A DNA stretch of 64,000 bases from Pleurotus ostreatus/Saccharomyces cerevisiae fusant. Taxonomy: Eukaryota > Opisthokonta. Both the position numbers and the translations under genes were made by a program. The stretch lies in contig JAMQCK010000095.1 of the NCBI GenBank assembly GCA_024196135.1, positions 1 through 64,000 on the forward strand, given 5' to 3'. Under the pieces are notes generated by a model, which ran no database searches, had not been told where the DNA came from, and was given only the letters and a program-made list of their open reading frames with translations. This document shows positions 21,696 to 33,828 of the stretch, in pieces (positions within the stretch are counted from its first letter, which is position 1; the number at the start of each line of letters is the position of its first letter).

Positions 21696-23063
21696 TCAAG
21701 GCTTCAGGGCATTCATGATATGCGAGAATGTCTCTGATAATACACAGTCAGAAGAAAATTTGGGCGTATTAGGAACCAAACGCACCTTTGAGAGGAGACG
21801 TGTTAGATGACCGGACAGTGTATGGGACGGGAAGACCGCCAGTGGAGGCGTACAGGGACAAGTCACGGACGGCGTGAGCGTTGGGGTCGTATATTCTGTG
21901 CATTATTAGCCCATGTCCGTTGGAGTTTAGAGGGAAGAGCGCACCTTTCGTCAAGCTCGTGAATGTGAAGGTGAAGAGCCAGCTTCTTGGCGTTTTCGAG
22001 GACATCTCGGCAGCCGGGAATGGGACAGCGTACACGGTCGTTTGGGCCCTTGCCTTGCTGCACGACTATGCGCGCCGCAATTTCTGCCTGAAGTTAAGCG
22101 TTAGTGACTTGCTTGTTTATGAAGAATCGGGCCACGCACCAGCTCTTGCATATCCGCAGCTCGCGACTCCGTCGAACGAATCTTCGGCGTCAAGAGGTTG
22201 GCGGTGATCGTAGACGCGGAATTAGGTGCCGTCGCCGATGAGACGGGCGAGGCGGACACGGGCTTATCGCATATGATGGGGGGAAGTGGCTTGCTGCGAC
22301 GGCGCTCGAGCAGCGCAGAGGATGGAGGTGAGGCCATCGAAGTAGCGCGCGGCGGGCTCTTGAGCTCAACGGCGCTGTCGAAATGACTACTAGGAGGTGT
22401 GGGCATGACCCAGCTTCCACCAGCGCTCGATGCCGTCTCGTACATCGATCGCGTCCGAGACGATAGGACGCTCGAGCGTTTGTCTGATTGCGTATCTTGG
22501 ATAAGCAAGCTCTTCACGCCCGCGATGGACGCTTCGTCGACCTTGGTCTTCGTCGCAAAGTAAGCATCGTCGTACATGCTGAGCCGGTTTCCATTTGAGT
22601 CCGTGCGACGACTGCCTTTCGGGCCGGGCACCTGGGCGCTTAGATGTCTAGTGTGGCGCGGAGGAGAGGGCGATCGCGCCAGGCTCTGCCGATACTCTCG
22701 CGCGAGCTCCTGCGCGGGGGTGAGGCTCTGCGTCTGGCGCGGCCTTCTTTCCACATCTACGTTGGACGCGCGACCAGGAGCGCCGATCACAGACGTGGAG
22801 GACCCGCTGGGCAGGCGCGCGTGCCGCGATGTGCCACTGGGCGAGCGGATGCTGGTGGGGGTGGGGTATACGGGGGACGGCTCCTGCGCCGTGCCACGAG
22901 ACGATCCACTGATGAGCGATTCCAGCTCCGCCACCGTCTCGTCTGTGCCGTACATACCCTGCCTACGGACATTGAGCGTGCTCGGGCGTATCGAGAGCTT
23001 GCGCTGGCGCGTGCCGACCAGAGGGGAGCGCGCGTTTTCAGAGGCGGTGGCGGAGGGGTTCAT
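21696..23063 (-). CDS. Serine-rich protein with a single C2H2 finger
   Basis: Starts at ATG 23063 (MNPSATASENARS). About 300 residues are Ser/Pro/Arg-rich and disordered, with many RRxS-type sites (TRQRKLS, RRTDS, ERRRS). An intron follows MQELV, and then comes one finger, CPIPGCRDVLENAKKLALHL (C-x4-C-x12-H-x3-H), ending IHELDER. After a further intron the tail reads IYDPNAHAVRDLSLYASTGG. The last splice is uncertain. Reading straight on gives a stop at 21769; a 51-base GTGCGT...TCAG intron gives the ending ETFSHIMNALKP with a stop at 21696, which I prefer. The role is unknown; DNA binding by one finger is unproven. Confidence 0.65.
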
Positions 23064-23936
23064 CGTATGCGATAGTAGATAGGCGTGTTCCCAGGTCCTT
23101 GATGATCGTCTAGTTCGATACAAAGAGCGCAATGGCGTAAGCAGAGGGGAAGAGAAGGGTAAGGGATGAGGAACGCGGAGGGGTGATTTATACAACGCAG
23201 CGCAAAGTGGCCGCGAACACACACCGGACCATCGAGCGTCTATCAAGAGTGCAAGAACGAGGTCATTGCGGGCCGCCTGCGCGCTAGCCATGAGGCATCT
23301 GTCACGGTCCGAGACAATCTCATTGTCCCCGCGTCACACTGAGTTCATGTTTTACACGTGTTTGTCACGTTCTAACGCAGAGAATGTCACAGTTCAGATT
23401 ATAGCAGGCGATTAGATGCTTGTAGATGCCCTCAGGATATTTGATAGCTAGGTCTATCTTCAGATATGGAGCCTCTCAGGCCGGACCTCAACTTCCGGGG
23501 AGCTATGCATGTCACAAAGGGATCGCCAAATTGGCAACAATGGTTTTGTTCATTCTTTGCATTCTTGCGTCGCGAAGGGCAACATCCGTCTAAAAGACCC
23601 TGTCCAGCAACTTCAGCTGTCCTTCAAATCTCACATAAACTTATGAAGTGTATTGCAGTGCTTTGCTATCCCCAAGGTGACTGGTGCTGTTGCAATAGTG
23701 AAATACATGCATATGCGGCGGGTCACTGCGGTGCCCTTGGAAGAGACTGCAGTGCCCGTGTAGTGGACTACAATGCCCGATGCAAGACGTGTGTATGCTA
23801 GATGTGAATAGATATACTAAGCGAAGGTAGTGTTGCAATGATTCCGCGGTCCGACTTCCATACTCAGATGCGCATGCGTACTTTCTACCTCGAAATGCAA
23901 GCAATCGTCCATAGATGCAGAGTGGGTCTATATCGT
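23064..23936. other. Intergenic region
   Basis: Promoter side of the single-finger gene and 3' side of the transporter. Three loose copies of a 21-base unit containing TGCAGTGCCC or TACAATGCCC lie near 23725-23785. GTCACGGT lies at 23301-23308. No gene seen. Confidence 0.5.
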
Positions 23937-26593
23937 CTAGCACTTGTAGATGGGCGCGCCCTCGGGCTCCGGGGTGAACATCAACTGCGGCAGAGTGTCA
24001 GCATCCAGCATGGTCGAAAGTATGACGATAGCCCATACCTTTAACGTCTGCGCCGTCGTGAACACGCACGCGATGATCCCGAAGACCATCATCGCGATAT
24101 CGGCGATCTTCTGTTTCCGGGTGAACGCAGCGGCCTTGTAATGCAGCATCGCCGGGTAGACGTAGCACAGTGGCACGCTAAAGGGGGTCCATCAGACCCG
24201 TCCATTATGGACGCGACATCGCGCAAACTCACCAAGCAAAGCACCCGATAAACGCGACAAACTTGTCCAGGTCGTTCGCTCCGAGCCAGGAGATCAGGGC
24301 GCAAAAGAACACAACGAAGAACCGGAGGAAGTTCTTCTGCCACTTGACAAAGTTGTTCTGCTTCCCGGAGCGGACGAAGAGGCCGTTCTCGAGGATTCGC
24401 GTCGCAGGGAAGATCTGGAGCGGGACGGAAAGCAGAATGGCCATGGCGTAGAGGAATTGGACCTGGGGTAGATGCGTCAGTGAGAGGAACAAGGGCGGCA
24501 GGGGGAAGGATGTACCGTCTGCACGATCTTGCTCGAGGTGTCGAAGTTGACGAGCACGTTGGTCTGAATCTCAGAGCCGAAGGTGAGGTAGCCAAGCGCA
24601 CCAGCGCCGCCGAAGAGGACTAGGGTCGAGGTAAGTAATGGATGATGAGGCAAACAGGTCTGACGCACCAGTGAGGAAGAACATGACACCCGTGATCGCC
24701 TTGGGGAACTTCCGCGGCTCCTTCATGGCATCCGTGATGGGGATGACCAGACCAATACCCTCGAAGGAGAACACGGCCGTCCTGCGCATTCGTTAGTACT
24801 GCTAAACAGGTCCGATAGTAGTTGAACACTCACCCAACGAACAGCGAGAAGCTGTTATAGTTGAACGCCTGCACCTGCGCGACACCACGCTCCGCAACGA
24901 TGCTGATCTCCGTCCCGAAGATGTAGATAAGGCCAAACAAGATGAACGCATCCGCCACCAGGGCAGTCGTGCTCAGCTTCGCCAAGTCTCGGATCAGGAC
25001 AAGGGGAAGGAAGACGAGGACCTGGATGCCGATGGTGGCCGCCATGGGCAAGTGCGTCGCGCACTTGGTGACACCCATGACGAAGGCTTGCAGGTTCTGC
25101 GCGACGAAGATGATGTACGCGGAGACGAAGCCAAGTTGCGAGATGACGATGGAGGCGAGAATGAGGTAGCGCATCCAATTGCCGTAGAGCTTGCCACCGA
25201 TGTCTGCGTGTGAAGGTCAGTGAAGAGGTCTCGATGCATGTAATACGTTGACGCACCTCCAAAACTACCGGACACTTCGTACTTCGTATGCACCAGAAGT
25301 AAGAATGTGTACAGGGATACCATTGCGATGGCGACGAAGAGCCCGGCAGAGAACAATAGACCGCCGTTGTAGAAACCACGGCCCAAGAACAAGATGCCGG
25401 TGCCGATGAAGGCTTTCAACAACTGTCCGCGTGAATTAGCTGAGAAGATATCACCATGTACATTTGACGCACCATCATGACTGCCTGCGTCACCGTCGCA
25501 TTACCATGAGGACCTGTACTGGTTGCTGTTCGTCGGCGTCTTGACGCTGACCGGGTCGCTCCACGAGGTTTCCTCACGAGAGGGGTGTTCTCGTCGGCGT
25601 CAAAGCCGGTAGAAGGGACATGTCCGTCAACAGGTACAGTGAACTGCTGCTCGACGTCTTCGTCCTCCGACTTGACCTCCTCTTCCTCCTCTAAGTCTTC
25701 ACCGGCCTGAGATAGGATTAGCATCATACTTCCGTGAAGAGCGGAGCACGCACAAAGTGCCCAAAGATAAACAAGAAGTCGATGAAGTTGTTAACGAAGG
25801 TGGGGTGGTCGACACCCTGCTCGCTCGCCTTGAGCTTCAGGAAATTCCGCCGGAAGCCGCCAGGTTCGTGGATGTGTTCGAAGCTGGGATCGACAGTGTT
25901 GCTCGTGGATGGTCCAGTGAAGGAGATAGCGCGCTCCCTTGGCTTCGCGGCCTTGTGATGCCACTTGTAGATGCTATGCCTGCAGACCGCGTCAATCGCT
26001 GCTAACACCCGACATGCCAAGACTCGCGTTATGTCCGCACCCGGGGTCTCGTACGAGATGGGGAACGCGTCCGACTCCTCCTGATGATGATCCGACGACG
26101 TATCCTGGCCGCTCGAGCGGAGCGAGCTGTGCGATTGCTTCTTGAGGGTAGGGGTGGCTGAGCCAGACGGGGCTTCAGAGTCTGCGCCGCGCAGGCGCTC
26201 TTCGCGCGAGACGAGATGGCGCCGCAGGACCTTCGCCTTCTCCTCGACTGGAAGGTCCTCGATCTCTGGTACGTGGCCTGAGGGGGTGGAAGTACCGCTG
26301 CCCGTGGACCGGTCTCCGAAGCTGCGCGCGCCAGCCGATATGCCTCCTACGACCTGGGACCCACGGCGCGACCCTCCTTGGCTATCGGAGGGAGGCAGAA
26401 GGTTTATCGGGCGATTTGCTGGTGATGCGGAGATGGACCCTGTACGCGGTGGGACATTGGGCAAGGGCGGCGTGCCTCCGTATTGCTCGCGAAGAGCCCG
26501 CATGTTGGGAGTGCCCATAGGCGTCTGCTGGTTGCCGTTGGCATCCCCGCGATTGGGGCTGCCGATATTCAGCGGCTTGGATGGGGACGACAT
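23937..26593 (-). CDS. Vacuolar amino-acid transporter, AVT3/AVT4-like
   Basis: Amino acid/auxin permease family transporter, expected to export amino acids from the vacuole. It starts at ATG 26593 (MSSPSKPLNIG), not the upstream TTG. A long cytosolic N-terminus of about 300 residues is Ser/Gly/Pro-rich and includes DFLFIFGHF and an acidic segment EEEEEVKSEDEDVEQQF; this extension is typical of fungal Avt3. The membrane part begins LLKAFIGTGILFLGRGFYNG and has about ten to eleven hydrophobic segments, including GTAVFSFEGIGLVIPITDAM, a signature of the family. It ends PEGAPIYKC. Several introns are present; one lies in SGSFGDIGGKLYGNWM. It is divergent from the acyltransferase gene, with about 610 bases between the starts. 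AVT3 versus AVT4 cannot be decided from the sequence. Confidence 0.9.
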
Positions 26594-27205
26594 GATAGTC
26601 AGGTACAAGGAACCTCAAGCTTCGACACCCGAGGCCGTACTTAGCGCCGGTCCGCTTAAGGCCGGCCACGTGCGCCTTGTTTGTTCCTTTCCGACTCTTT
26701 GTTTGCTCGCTTTACTTCCGTTCTTCGACTGCCAAGTTCGGCTTTCGAAAGTCATGCGTATACGCCGCAGAAGCTATACTTCTTCACCCGAACCTCTGTG
26801 AGAAAGATTCACACCATACGATCCTCCAACTCACGAGCAAGGCCACATGGCCAGAATTCCAGCCTGTTCTGACTCGAGGCTTCGGGATGGATGACTCAAC
26901 GCTCATGTCCATCTCCAGCCCCAACGTGCCGCCAAGGCAAACTTATCGACCTCTGAAAGCTGCCTCGCTCAGTCTACAAGTGCCAATCGTCGGTCCACTG
27001 TGGCGGTCGCGGCTCGCTAGCACCCACTCGGCGCCCTGCCGATGTTTGATTTGACTGCAACTTCTCTCATGGCCGCCATCAGCACCATGCTTCTGCAGGG
27101 TCCTCTTGCCTGCAGCGGAGCGCCTGCTTTTCCCAGAGGACTTGGCTCGCTTTCCCCACCTTCTCCGCGTTTTCCTCGTCCTCCTGCTTTTCCCCCACCT
27201 CGAAA
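26594..27205. other. Divergent promoter region, transporter / acyltransferase
   Basis: Upstream sequence for genes on both strands. The segment just before 27206 is pyrimidine-rich, as in many fungal core promoters. No gene seen. Confidence 0.5.
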
Positions 27206-28922
27206 ATGTCCAAACTAACCTGGAAACAATGGACGCAGTCCCCGGAGGACCCCAAAAGCTACTCCCGCGTCGCGAGTAACGTCGAGCTCTTCGAGTACTG
27301 CGTCGCCGCCATGAACAACGGGGACTTCACCATGCACGCTTGCCTGCAGCTTTCGCTCGAGAAGGACGTCGCACCCACCGACTTCCTTGCCAGCGCGCGC
27401 AAGGCTTGGCTCGCCCTGCGGTACCAGATCCCCCCGCTCGCCGCCACCATCAGCAAGGGCCCTGGCACCGACATCACCATGACCTACCGCGTCCCCACCA
27501 CCGAGGAGGCCGACGCTTGGGCGCGCGAGACCGTCAACATCTACGAGGGCGCGCACGGCAGCCTTGAGGAGGCGCGCTTCCAAGTCAGCTCACGCCCTAA
27601 CCCTGCTGAGGGTTCGGGCCTGGGGTGCTTCGTGCACGTTGTGCCGGGGGCAAGCCAGCGGGAGTACGGGCTAGTGATCGTGGTGAACCACTCTCTGTTC
27701 GACGGGACGGGCGGAAAGATCGTGGTCGGGCGCTTCCTCGACCACCTCGCGGAGGTGTTGCGTGCGGATCGGCGCGCGCCTGACGTCTCTTGGGGTCGAG
27801 AGATCGAGAACCTCTTGCCAGGGTATGAGGAGGTCATGGCGGATACCGAAGCTGCCGCGGACGAGAAGGCACGGAAGGAAACGTTGGATGCTGTCTTGGG
27901 AGAGATCGTTAGGCTGGCTGAGGTGAGTATTACTTCTTGGTCACAATTGACTGTCGCTCACATCGAGCCCCAGCGTGCGCACACCGTCACGTACGCAGCG
28001 AACTATGTCCCGCCCGACAAGCCGAAGCGCACTTCCACCCGTGTTGCATCGCGTGTGGTTGACCAAGAGACCAGCGCGCGCATCATCGCCGCTTGCAAAG
28101 CGCGCGGCTATACGCCCAATCATGTTGGTGAGTGGCCAATAGACACGTCCCTATCCCTATACGAGTTAGATCGCTGGCTGATCTCCACCATTCCCTCAGC
28201 AAACGCCGCCCTCTCCATCGTCCTCGCCCGCAACAACCCTCCCACCCCCTCGACCCCCGACACCGCCTCTCACGTCTACTGGCTCGCCATCAACTGCCGC
28301 AACCGCCTCCGTTCGCCGTACAACGGCGACGCCGTCTACCCCTTCTTTGCCATGAACATGTACCCGCTCGCCATCCCCGTCAAAGATGCGTACCTGCCGG
28401 AGAGCACACCGAAAGACGAAGTAAAGGAGCGCTTGCTCGCTCTGACCGAGCAGGTGAAGCCGACGTATGTGTATGGGAAGACGCTGCCAGCGTTGCTTGC
28501 CATTGAGCAGGAGCTCATGGGCATGCTAATAGGGCCTGTTCTCGCTGCTGAATCGTACGTCGTATCCTCCTCCGTTCAGATTCCCAAGCTGATAGGGTCT
28601 ACTGAACAGCATGCCCCCGCAAACCAATCCCCTCTTCATGGCGGACGGAGATGCCAATAAGCAAATCCCGATAGCCTGCCCTGGCGCTTTCACCGTCGCG
28701 CGCTACATGATGTCGGTGAACAAGCGAGATGGAGCTCCGTGAGTGCATTCGTTATTCGACTTAGGATCTCTCGTGCTGACCTACTGATCTCTCAGGATTT
28801 GCCGTCTGCAAACGTTCGCAGGCAAGCTCGTCTTCAACATGGACTACAACCCCGACGCGATCCCGCGCGACGTCGCGGAGTGGACGCAGGCGTGGGCGGA
28901 CACGACGGCGCTCATCGCGTAG
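27206..28922 (+). CDS. HxxxD-motif acyltransferase / condensation-domain-like protein
   Basis: About 500 residues in several exons, starting MSKLTWKQW. NHSLFDG (about residue 158) is the HxxxDG catalytic motif of CoA-dependent acyltransferases and NRPS condensation domains; the His would act as general base. Around it, YGLVIVV and KIVVGRFLDHLAE fit the first lobe. The second lobe includes HVYWLAINCRNRLRSPYNG, YPFFAMNMYP and, after the last introns, LQTFAGKLVFNMDYN. It stands alone, without adenylation or carrier domains, so it is an independent transferase such as an alcohol or toxin O-acyltransferase. Substrate unknown. The final TAG overlaps a good GTGAGT donor, so a slightly longer C-terminus is possible. 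No biosynthetic cluster genes flank it. Confidence 0.8.
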
Positions 28923-29093
28923 TGAGTCTAAGATACCTGGTGCTTCCGATCAAATAAGCTTGCATGTAGACTCAATTGAGTCCTGTCATGAGCCGTCAGG
29001 CGCCCTAGTATGCGTATATGTGAAGCTGTTTGCGTGCGTATGTCAGTGCTCTCCGCTCTGTCGTTATTTCTTCCCAGCCATCTTTTGACCACC

Positions 29094-30815
29094 ATGGCGC
29101 ACTTGACCGCCGCAACCATGGCCGCCCCTTCCTTGCTGGGACTGCTGTCCTCCAATCGCGCTCCCACCGCCGATGAACGACAATCCACGCTCGCCCTCAT
29201 CCAGGATTGGCGCGCCGAAGAGGCCGCCCTCGAGGCCGAAGTCCGTGCCCTGCAGGCGGCGCTCATGCAGAAATCCGCAGAACTGGAGGACGTCCGAGGC
29301 CGTATCCATCTCCACAGAGGTGCACTGTCGCCCCTGCGATCCCTGCCCCTCGAAGTCCTGCAGCACATCTTCCGCCTCACACTCCCAGCCGCGCACAACG
29401 CGCTGCTCTCGCCCGACGAGCCGCCGATCCTGCTCACCCGCATCTGCCGCGCCTGGCGGGAGGTGGCGCTGGGCACGCCCGAGCTCTGGGCGTCGTTTCA
29501 CGTCGTGTGCACGCCGTTCGACAGGGATATGTCCGAGCGGGCCAGGGAGGTCGTCGAGCTGCGGCTTCGGGCTGTCGAGACATGGCTCGCGCGCTCGGGC
29601 ACGTGGCCTCTGGATATCTCGATTCATGCTGACGGTGATCTGGAGGGCGGGCCCCAATCCACGTCCACCGTGACAGCCGTGTTGCGTGCCATTCTCCCTC
29701 ACAGTCGCCGCTGGAGGCACATGACGGTCGTTGCTACGATGGAGGAAATGGCAGAGCTGCTTCCTCTGCATCTCGACTTACCACAGCTGCGGTCGTTCGC
29801 CTTCTGCCAGCTCGGCCAGTCTGTGCATTTTGGTGCGGATGAGTCTTTCTGGCCAATCGTCTTATCCGGTGCCCATAGTTTGCAACACGTCACGTTGCTG
29901 TACAAACGCAGCGATCAGCTGAAGGCCGTCAGTGTGCTCCCGCTCCAGAACATGGTCTCCCTGCATCTGTGCGCTGAATATACGACCGCGGCACTGCACA
30001 AAAGCCTACAACACCTCGTCGGCGCGTGTGTGCACCTGCAGCATCTGCGTCTCAAGCTCGTCCCCAGCCGCCGTGAGGGTTTCGGGGAACCCGAGGAGGC
30101 GCAAACCACGTACAGAGGCTCGCCGACCGTCCTCCCCGATCTCGCGACTCTCGACTTGTCCTGCGAGCCAGCGATGGCCAAGGCGCTCTTCGATCGCGTC
30201 TCTGCCCCGAGCCTCGGCTCACTCTCCCTGTCGATAATCCGCCGTAGCTTCCGCGATGGACCAGAGTCAACGGCACTTGCGAGCTTCCTGCGCCGTTCAG
30301 GCGTGCCAATCCGGAACTTCTGTATCACGACGTACGATGCGGAAATTTTGCAGAAATGCCTGCCCTATCTGCCGCACTTGGAGGAGTTGGTAATCCATCG
30401 ACATCCTGTCAACGCTGCGTGGACGCCGAGGCCATCGGTGCTCGAGCTCCTGCTGCAGGAGGGCCCCGCTATGGCGTGCCCTTTCTTACAGTCAGCTGAG
30501 ATCGATGGCTTCGGTGTCGATATACAGTGGCTGTTGCAGTTCCTGCGAGCCCGAGCGCCGAACCTACACAATGGCCAGCCGGTTCTGCGCTCCGTCAAAG
30601 TGTATCTCTCGACTCCGCCTTCCGATAACGTAGAAGAGCTGGTTGCGCCATTCAGGTTGGCGGGCATCCATGTTAACATGCACTGGAATGAGCGGAAGCA
30701 GGAGCGGAAATATCGTCCAAGGATCGGTGCGGATGTGGAAAAGGTAATCGAGGGGATGAGCCGAGATATGGACTATTGGGATTCTGGAGGGAGTTGGGGA
30801 GTATGGTGGGGTTGA
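29094..30815 (+). CDS. F-box/LRR protein D, intronless
   Basis: A single 573-residue frame. The chosen ATG (MAHLTAATMAAP) has an ACCATGG context; the frame is open further up to 29010, but that extension has no support. A coiled-coil-like stretch (about 25-70, RAEEAALEAEVRALQAAL) precedes the F-box (LSPLRSLPLEVLQHIFRLTL to ICRAWREVALGTPELWASF). The rest is leucine-rich repeat-like: LPDLATLDLSC, APSLGSLSLS, LPYLPHLEELVIH. Probable SCF substrate receptor with an unknown target. Unlike the other F-box genes here it has no intron. A degraded copy of its 3' half follows directly downstream. Confidence 0.85.
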   Translation: MAHLTAATMAAPSLLGLLSSNRAPTADERQSTLALIQDWRAEEAALEAEVRALQAALMQKSAELEDVRGRIHLHRGALSPLRSLPLEVLQHIFRLTLPAAHNALLSPDEPPILLTRICRAWREVALGTPELWASFHVVCTPFDRDMSERAREVVELRLRAVETWLARSGTWPLDISIHADGDLEGGPQSTSTVTAVLRAILPHSRRWRHMTVVATMEEMAELLPLHLDLPQLRSFAFCQLGQSVHFGADESFWPIVLSGAHSLQHVTLLYKRSDQLKAVSVLPLQNMVSLHLCAEYTTAALHKSLQHLVGACVHLQHLRLKLVPSRREGFGEPEEAQTTYRGSPTVLPDLATLDLSCEPAMAKALFDRVSAPSLGSLSLSIIRRSFRDGPESTALASFLRRSGVPIRNFCITTYDAEILQKCLPYLPHLEELVIHRHPVNAAWTPRPSVLELLLQEGPAMACPFLQSAEIDGFGVDIQWLLQFLRARAPNLHNGQPVLRSVKVYLSTPPSDNVEELVAPFRLAGIHVNMHWNERKQERKYRPRIGADVEKVIEGMSRDMDYWDSGGSWGVWWG

Positions 30816-30896
30816 CAATGAGCGCAGAGGTAGTACAGGGTCTATGGACTGAAGGTAGCCACAAAAGTTTTGTTTTTCTTGTATCCATATATGTAT

Positions 30897-31520
30897 ATGC
30901 CTCACCAACCTTCGTACAGAGGCTCGCCAACCATCCTGCCCAATCTCGCTACACTAGAATTGTCCTGCTCCTCGGCGATATTCGGGGCGTTCTGCGACAG
31001 CGTCTCTGCCCCGAGCCTCAGCTCGCTCTCCTTGTCGATGTTCGTCTCTGTCCGCCGCTCTGCGCCTGCTTCGAGCGCGCTGGCCCGCTGGCCCGCTTCC
31101 TGCACCGTTCGGGCGTGCCGGTCAGAAAGTTGCGCATTACGACAGATGGCGAAGAGCTCCTTCGCCGATGTCTGCCCTATCTGCCGCACTTGGAGGAGCT
31201 GACGATTCACCAGGCTCGTGGCGGGTTGCACCCGGGGTCATCGGTGCTCGACCCTTGCTGCAGGTGGGCCCCACTATGCCATGCCATCTCTTGCAGACGG
31301 TGGAATTTAATCGCTGCGGTGCTGATATCCAGTGGTTGTTGCAATTCATGCGAGCGCGAGCGTCGAACCTGCATCATGACCAGCCGGTCCTTCGCTCGGT
31401 CAAAGTACATCTCTTGACTCCGCCTTCAGGTGACGTCGAAGAATTGATTGCGCCGTTCAAGACGGCGGGCGTCCATGTGCACGTGAAGTGGACTGAGCGT
31501 AGGCAGGAGCGGAAATAACG
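30897..31520 (+). pseudogene. Decayed tandem copy of the 3' half of F-box D
   Basis: The sequence resumes inside the leucine-rich region of F-box D (TYRGSPTILPNLATLELSC) and continues in three frames. The first segment runs to about SLSLSMF. The second is RSGVPVRKLRITT through LPYLPHLEELTIH. The third is DIQWLLQFMRARASNLH to WTERRQERK and a stop near 31518. The intact gene has the matching segments in one frame, so at least two frameshifts have occurred. Similarity extends past the stop into the 3' flank to about 31690, where both copies have TGGTTTTTCTTG or TTTGTTTTTCTTG-type sequence. There is no F-box part and no promoter, so it is a non-functional remnant of a roughly 800-base direct duplication. 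Confidence 0.85.
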
Positions 31521-31894
31521 TCCGAGGAATGGTGCGGATTGGGCTTCGGTACTTAGGGAGATGAACGCAGATGGCAATGAGTGGGAATCTGGAGAGGTAT
31601 GGGTAGTGTATGATGGCTAGACTGAGCTTGTGCAAGGTCCACAGACGGTACAGTAAACACGCAAGTCTGGTTTTTCTTGTACAGTACAGTATACAAACAC
31701 GCACCTCGGCAGCCGGCCGGCAAGAAAAGCGACGCGTCTGGGACGGTGACAAAGTTTGCCTCCTACCGCCATCATCGTCAGCGGCGCCTCTACAAAGTAG
31801 CCTTCCAGAATGATCCATCTCCTGCGCCATTCAGTGCTACTTAGCAGCTACCCTCATCTCCCTTGATACAGCGGTCTGTGAGCAAGCCCCTCGG

Positions 31895-33828
31895 ATGCAT
31901 ACGCCAGCTGCTTTGCGCATTTCCCCGGAAATACAGGAAATCATCTGCTCGGACAAGACTCTCAGCCGGAAGGATAGAACGCGTCTCGCCCGCGTCTGCA
32001 AGCACTGGCACGCCGCCGCGGACGCAGCCATCTGGAAACACGTTGGCAGTCTGGAGAGGTTGCTCAGGCTCAGGCCCAATGATGCCTGGAAAGGTGCGTT
32101 TGGTCGTGAGCGACGCTACCATAGTGTCTCATACTCGGAAACAGAGCCTCGGGACGAGTACGGCATGAGCATGCCCCACTGTGTTGTCAGTACCTATCCC
32201 ACCGTGGGCACGGGAGGCTGTCATGCTCACCGCCTCTGTAGCATCTCTCGCGGCGACTCACGGTTGATGACTGGGAGCCAGTCCTTCGAAAGTCCCGACT
32301 TGCCATCCAGGACCTATCCCTCGACTACGTCGGAAATCTGATTCAGTGGGCGATCGTCGACTGTCCACCCCCTCAGAACCTCTTTCCTGCTCTCCGCACC
32401 TTAACCATCCATGACTCCTTCGAATATGACTCTTTCGACTGCGAGAACGAGTTCCTCGAAGTGCTCGTACCATCGACACTACGGGAATTGCATATCTCGT
32501 CAACGTACAAGGACATGTCGTCCACCGCGGCCTGCGCTGCTCGGTGCTGTCGGGTGTCGTTGACAACTCTGGACTTGGACAATCAGGAGTACCGTGTGGA
32601 CAGGCGAGGGGATAACCGGGAGATCGACGATGACGACGCCAACATCTACGGGCTCTGCGATCTGGTCGACGAGCTCAAGCAATGCCCTCGTCTCGCGAAC
32701 TTCTCCCTGAAGCTGGCTACGCCCTGGTTCCCTGAGGTCTTCGAGAGGCTGTCGGACTGCCCGGGGCTCGTCGATCTCGATGTGTACCTCAGCTCCGAGG
32801 ACAGCCCCTCGTACGAGTGGGAGGATTATCCGCCGAAGTACGGCGACTACCGCTTCCCCGCGCTGAGGCGCCTCCGCCTGCACGGTGTCTCCTTTGGAGA
32901 CGTCATGGACATCCTCGAGTCTAAGGAGGAGAACCCAGACGACGCGCCCTATCGGGCGATGGAGATCATCAGCATCTGTGGCGGACCGGGCGACAGCTCG
33001 GGCGCACTCGTGCAGCTCACGAAGTACATCGAGAATTGGTGCGATGCGGCGGTCCTGCGGCGGGTCAGTATTGAGAGGGACGATGACGATCGCGATGAGT
33101 TCGAGGAGTGGCCGCTGACCTTCGACCACGTCGCTCCGCTCACGTCCTTCCGCCATCTCACGCACGTCTGTCTCGCCGGGCTGCACGGCACGTGGCTCAC
33201 GGACGCGGACTGTGGGGCGATGGCAGCGGCATGGCCCACGCTGCAGGAGCTTGTGCTCAACGTGACACCGAACTACGCAGAGGGTGCGGCGTGCACGCTG
33301 GCCGCGCTGGTCCCTTTTGCAGTGGGCTGTCCTCACCTGCGACTGCTTGAACTGCCGCTCGATGCGTCCCGCGTCGTCGATAACCCGCAAGATGACCCAT
33401 CGCAAAGTCGGCCGTCTTCGGAGGGCGAACGGTCGCAGACACCGCTCAGCCTATCGACGAAGACTCCACTCAATCCATCGCGAACGCCGCTCAACCTATC
33501 GCAGACGCTTCTCGTCCTCCGGTTTACGTACGGCGCGATCGACGACGAGCAGTCCGTCGCCCGCTTCCTGCGTGACCTGTTCCATCGAGCCCAGCTGCAA
33601 GTGCAGTACAAGACAGGATACCGCCCTCGGGGGCTGGAGCAGAAGGAGCAGGATCGGAGGATAAGGAGCTGGAGCGCCGTTGATGCGCTGGTGTCGGGGA
33701 AACCCATTCCAAGGGCACCCCCACCTCCGAATCGAGCACCGAGCGAAATGACACGAGAAGCCACAACTCCGGAGGAGGTCGAGGATTACCAGTGGTACGA
33801 CTTCGAGTGCGATTGTGGTTGTGGCTGA
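31895..33828 (+). CDS. F-box/LRR protein E
   Basis: About 625 residues in two exons (31895-32185 and 32242-33828). The N-terminal F-box is short: ISPEIQEIICSDKTLSRKDR, then LARVCKHWHAAADAAIWKHV. After the intron HLSRRLTVDDWEPVLRKS begins a long leucine-rich region: LFPALRTLTIHDS, LRELHIS, LRRLRLHGVSF, FRHLTHVCLAGLHG. Acidic patches (REIDDDDAN, ERDDDDRDEFEE) and a Ser/Thr/Pro stretch with repeated TPLN-type units lie near residue 500. The protein ends with an unusual ECDCGCG. The acceptor is fixed by an in-frame stop before it; the GTCAGT donor was chosen to keep phase and is less certain. Probable SCF receptor of a subfamily different from A-C. Confidence 0.8.

Noticed and set aside
28920..29000. 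Extra exon after the acyltransferase TAG
   Set aside because: The stop overlaps a GTGAGT donor, but the acceptors downstream give either an immediate stop or unmatched residues.
29010..29093. Upstream ATG of F-box D (MRICEAVCVRM start)
   Set aside because: It adds 28 residues with no family match. The ATG at 29094 has a better context and is followed by the coiled-coil and F-box layout.
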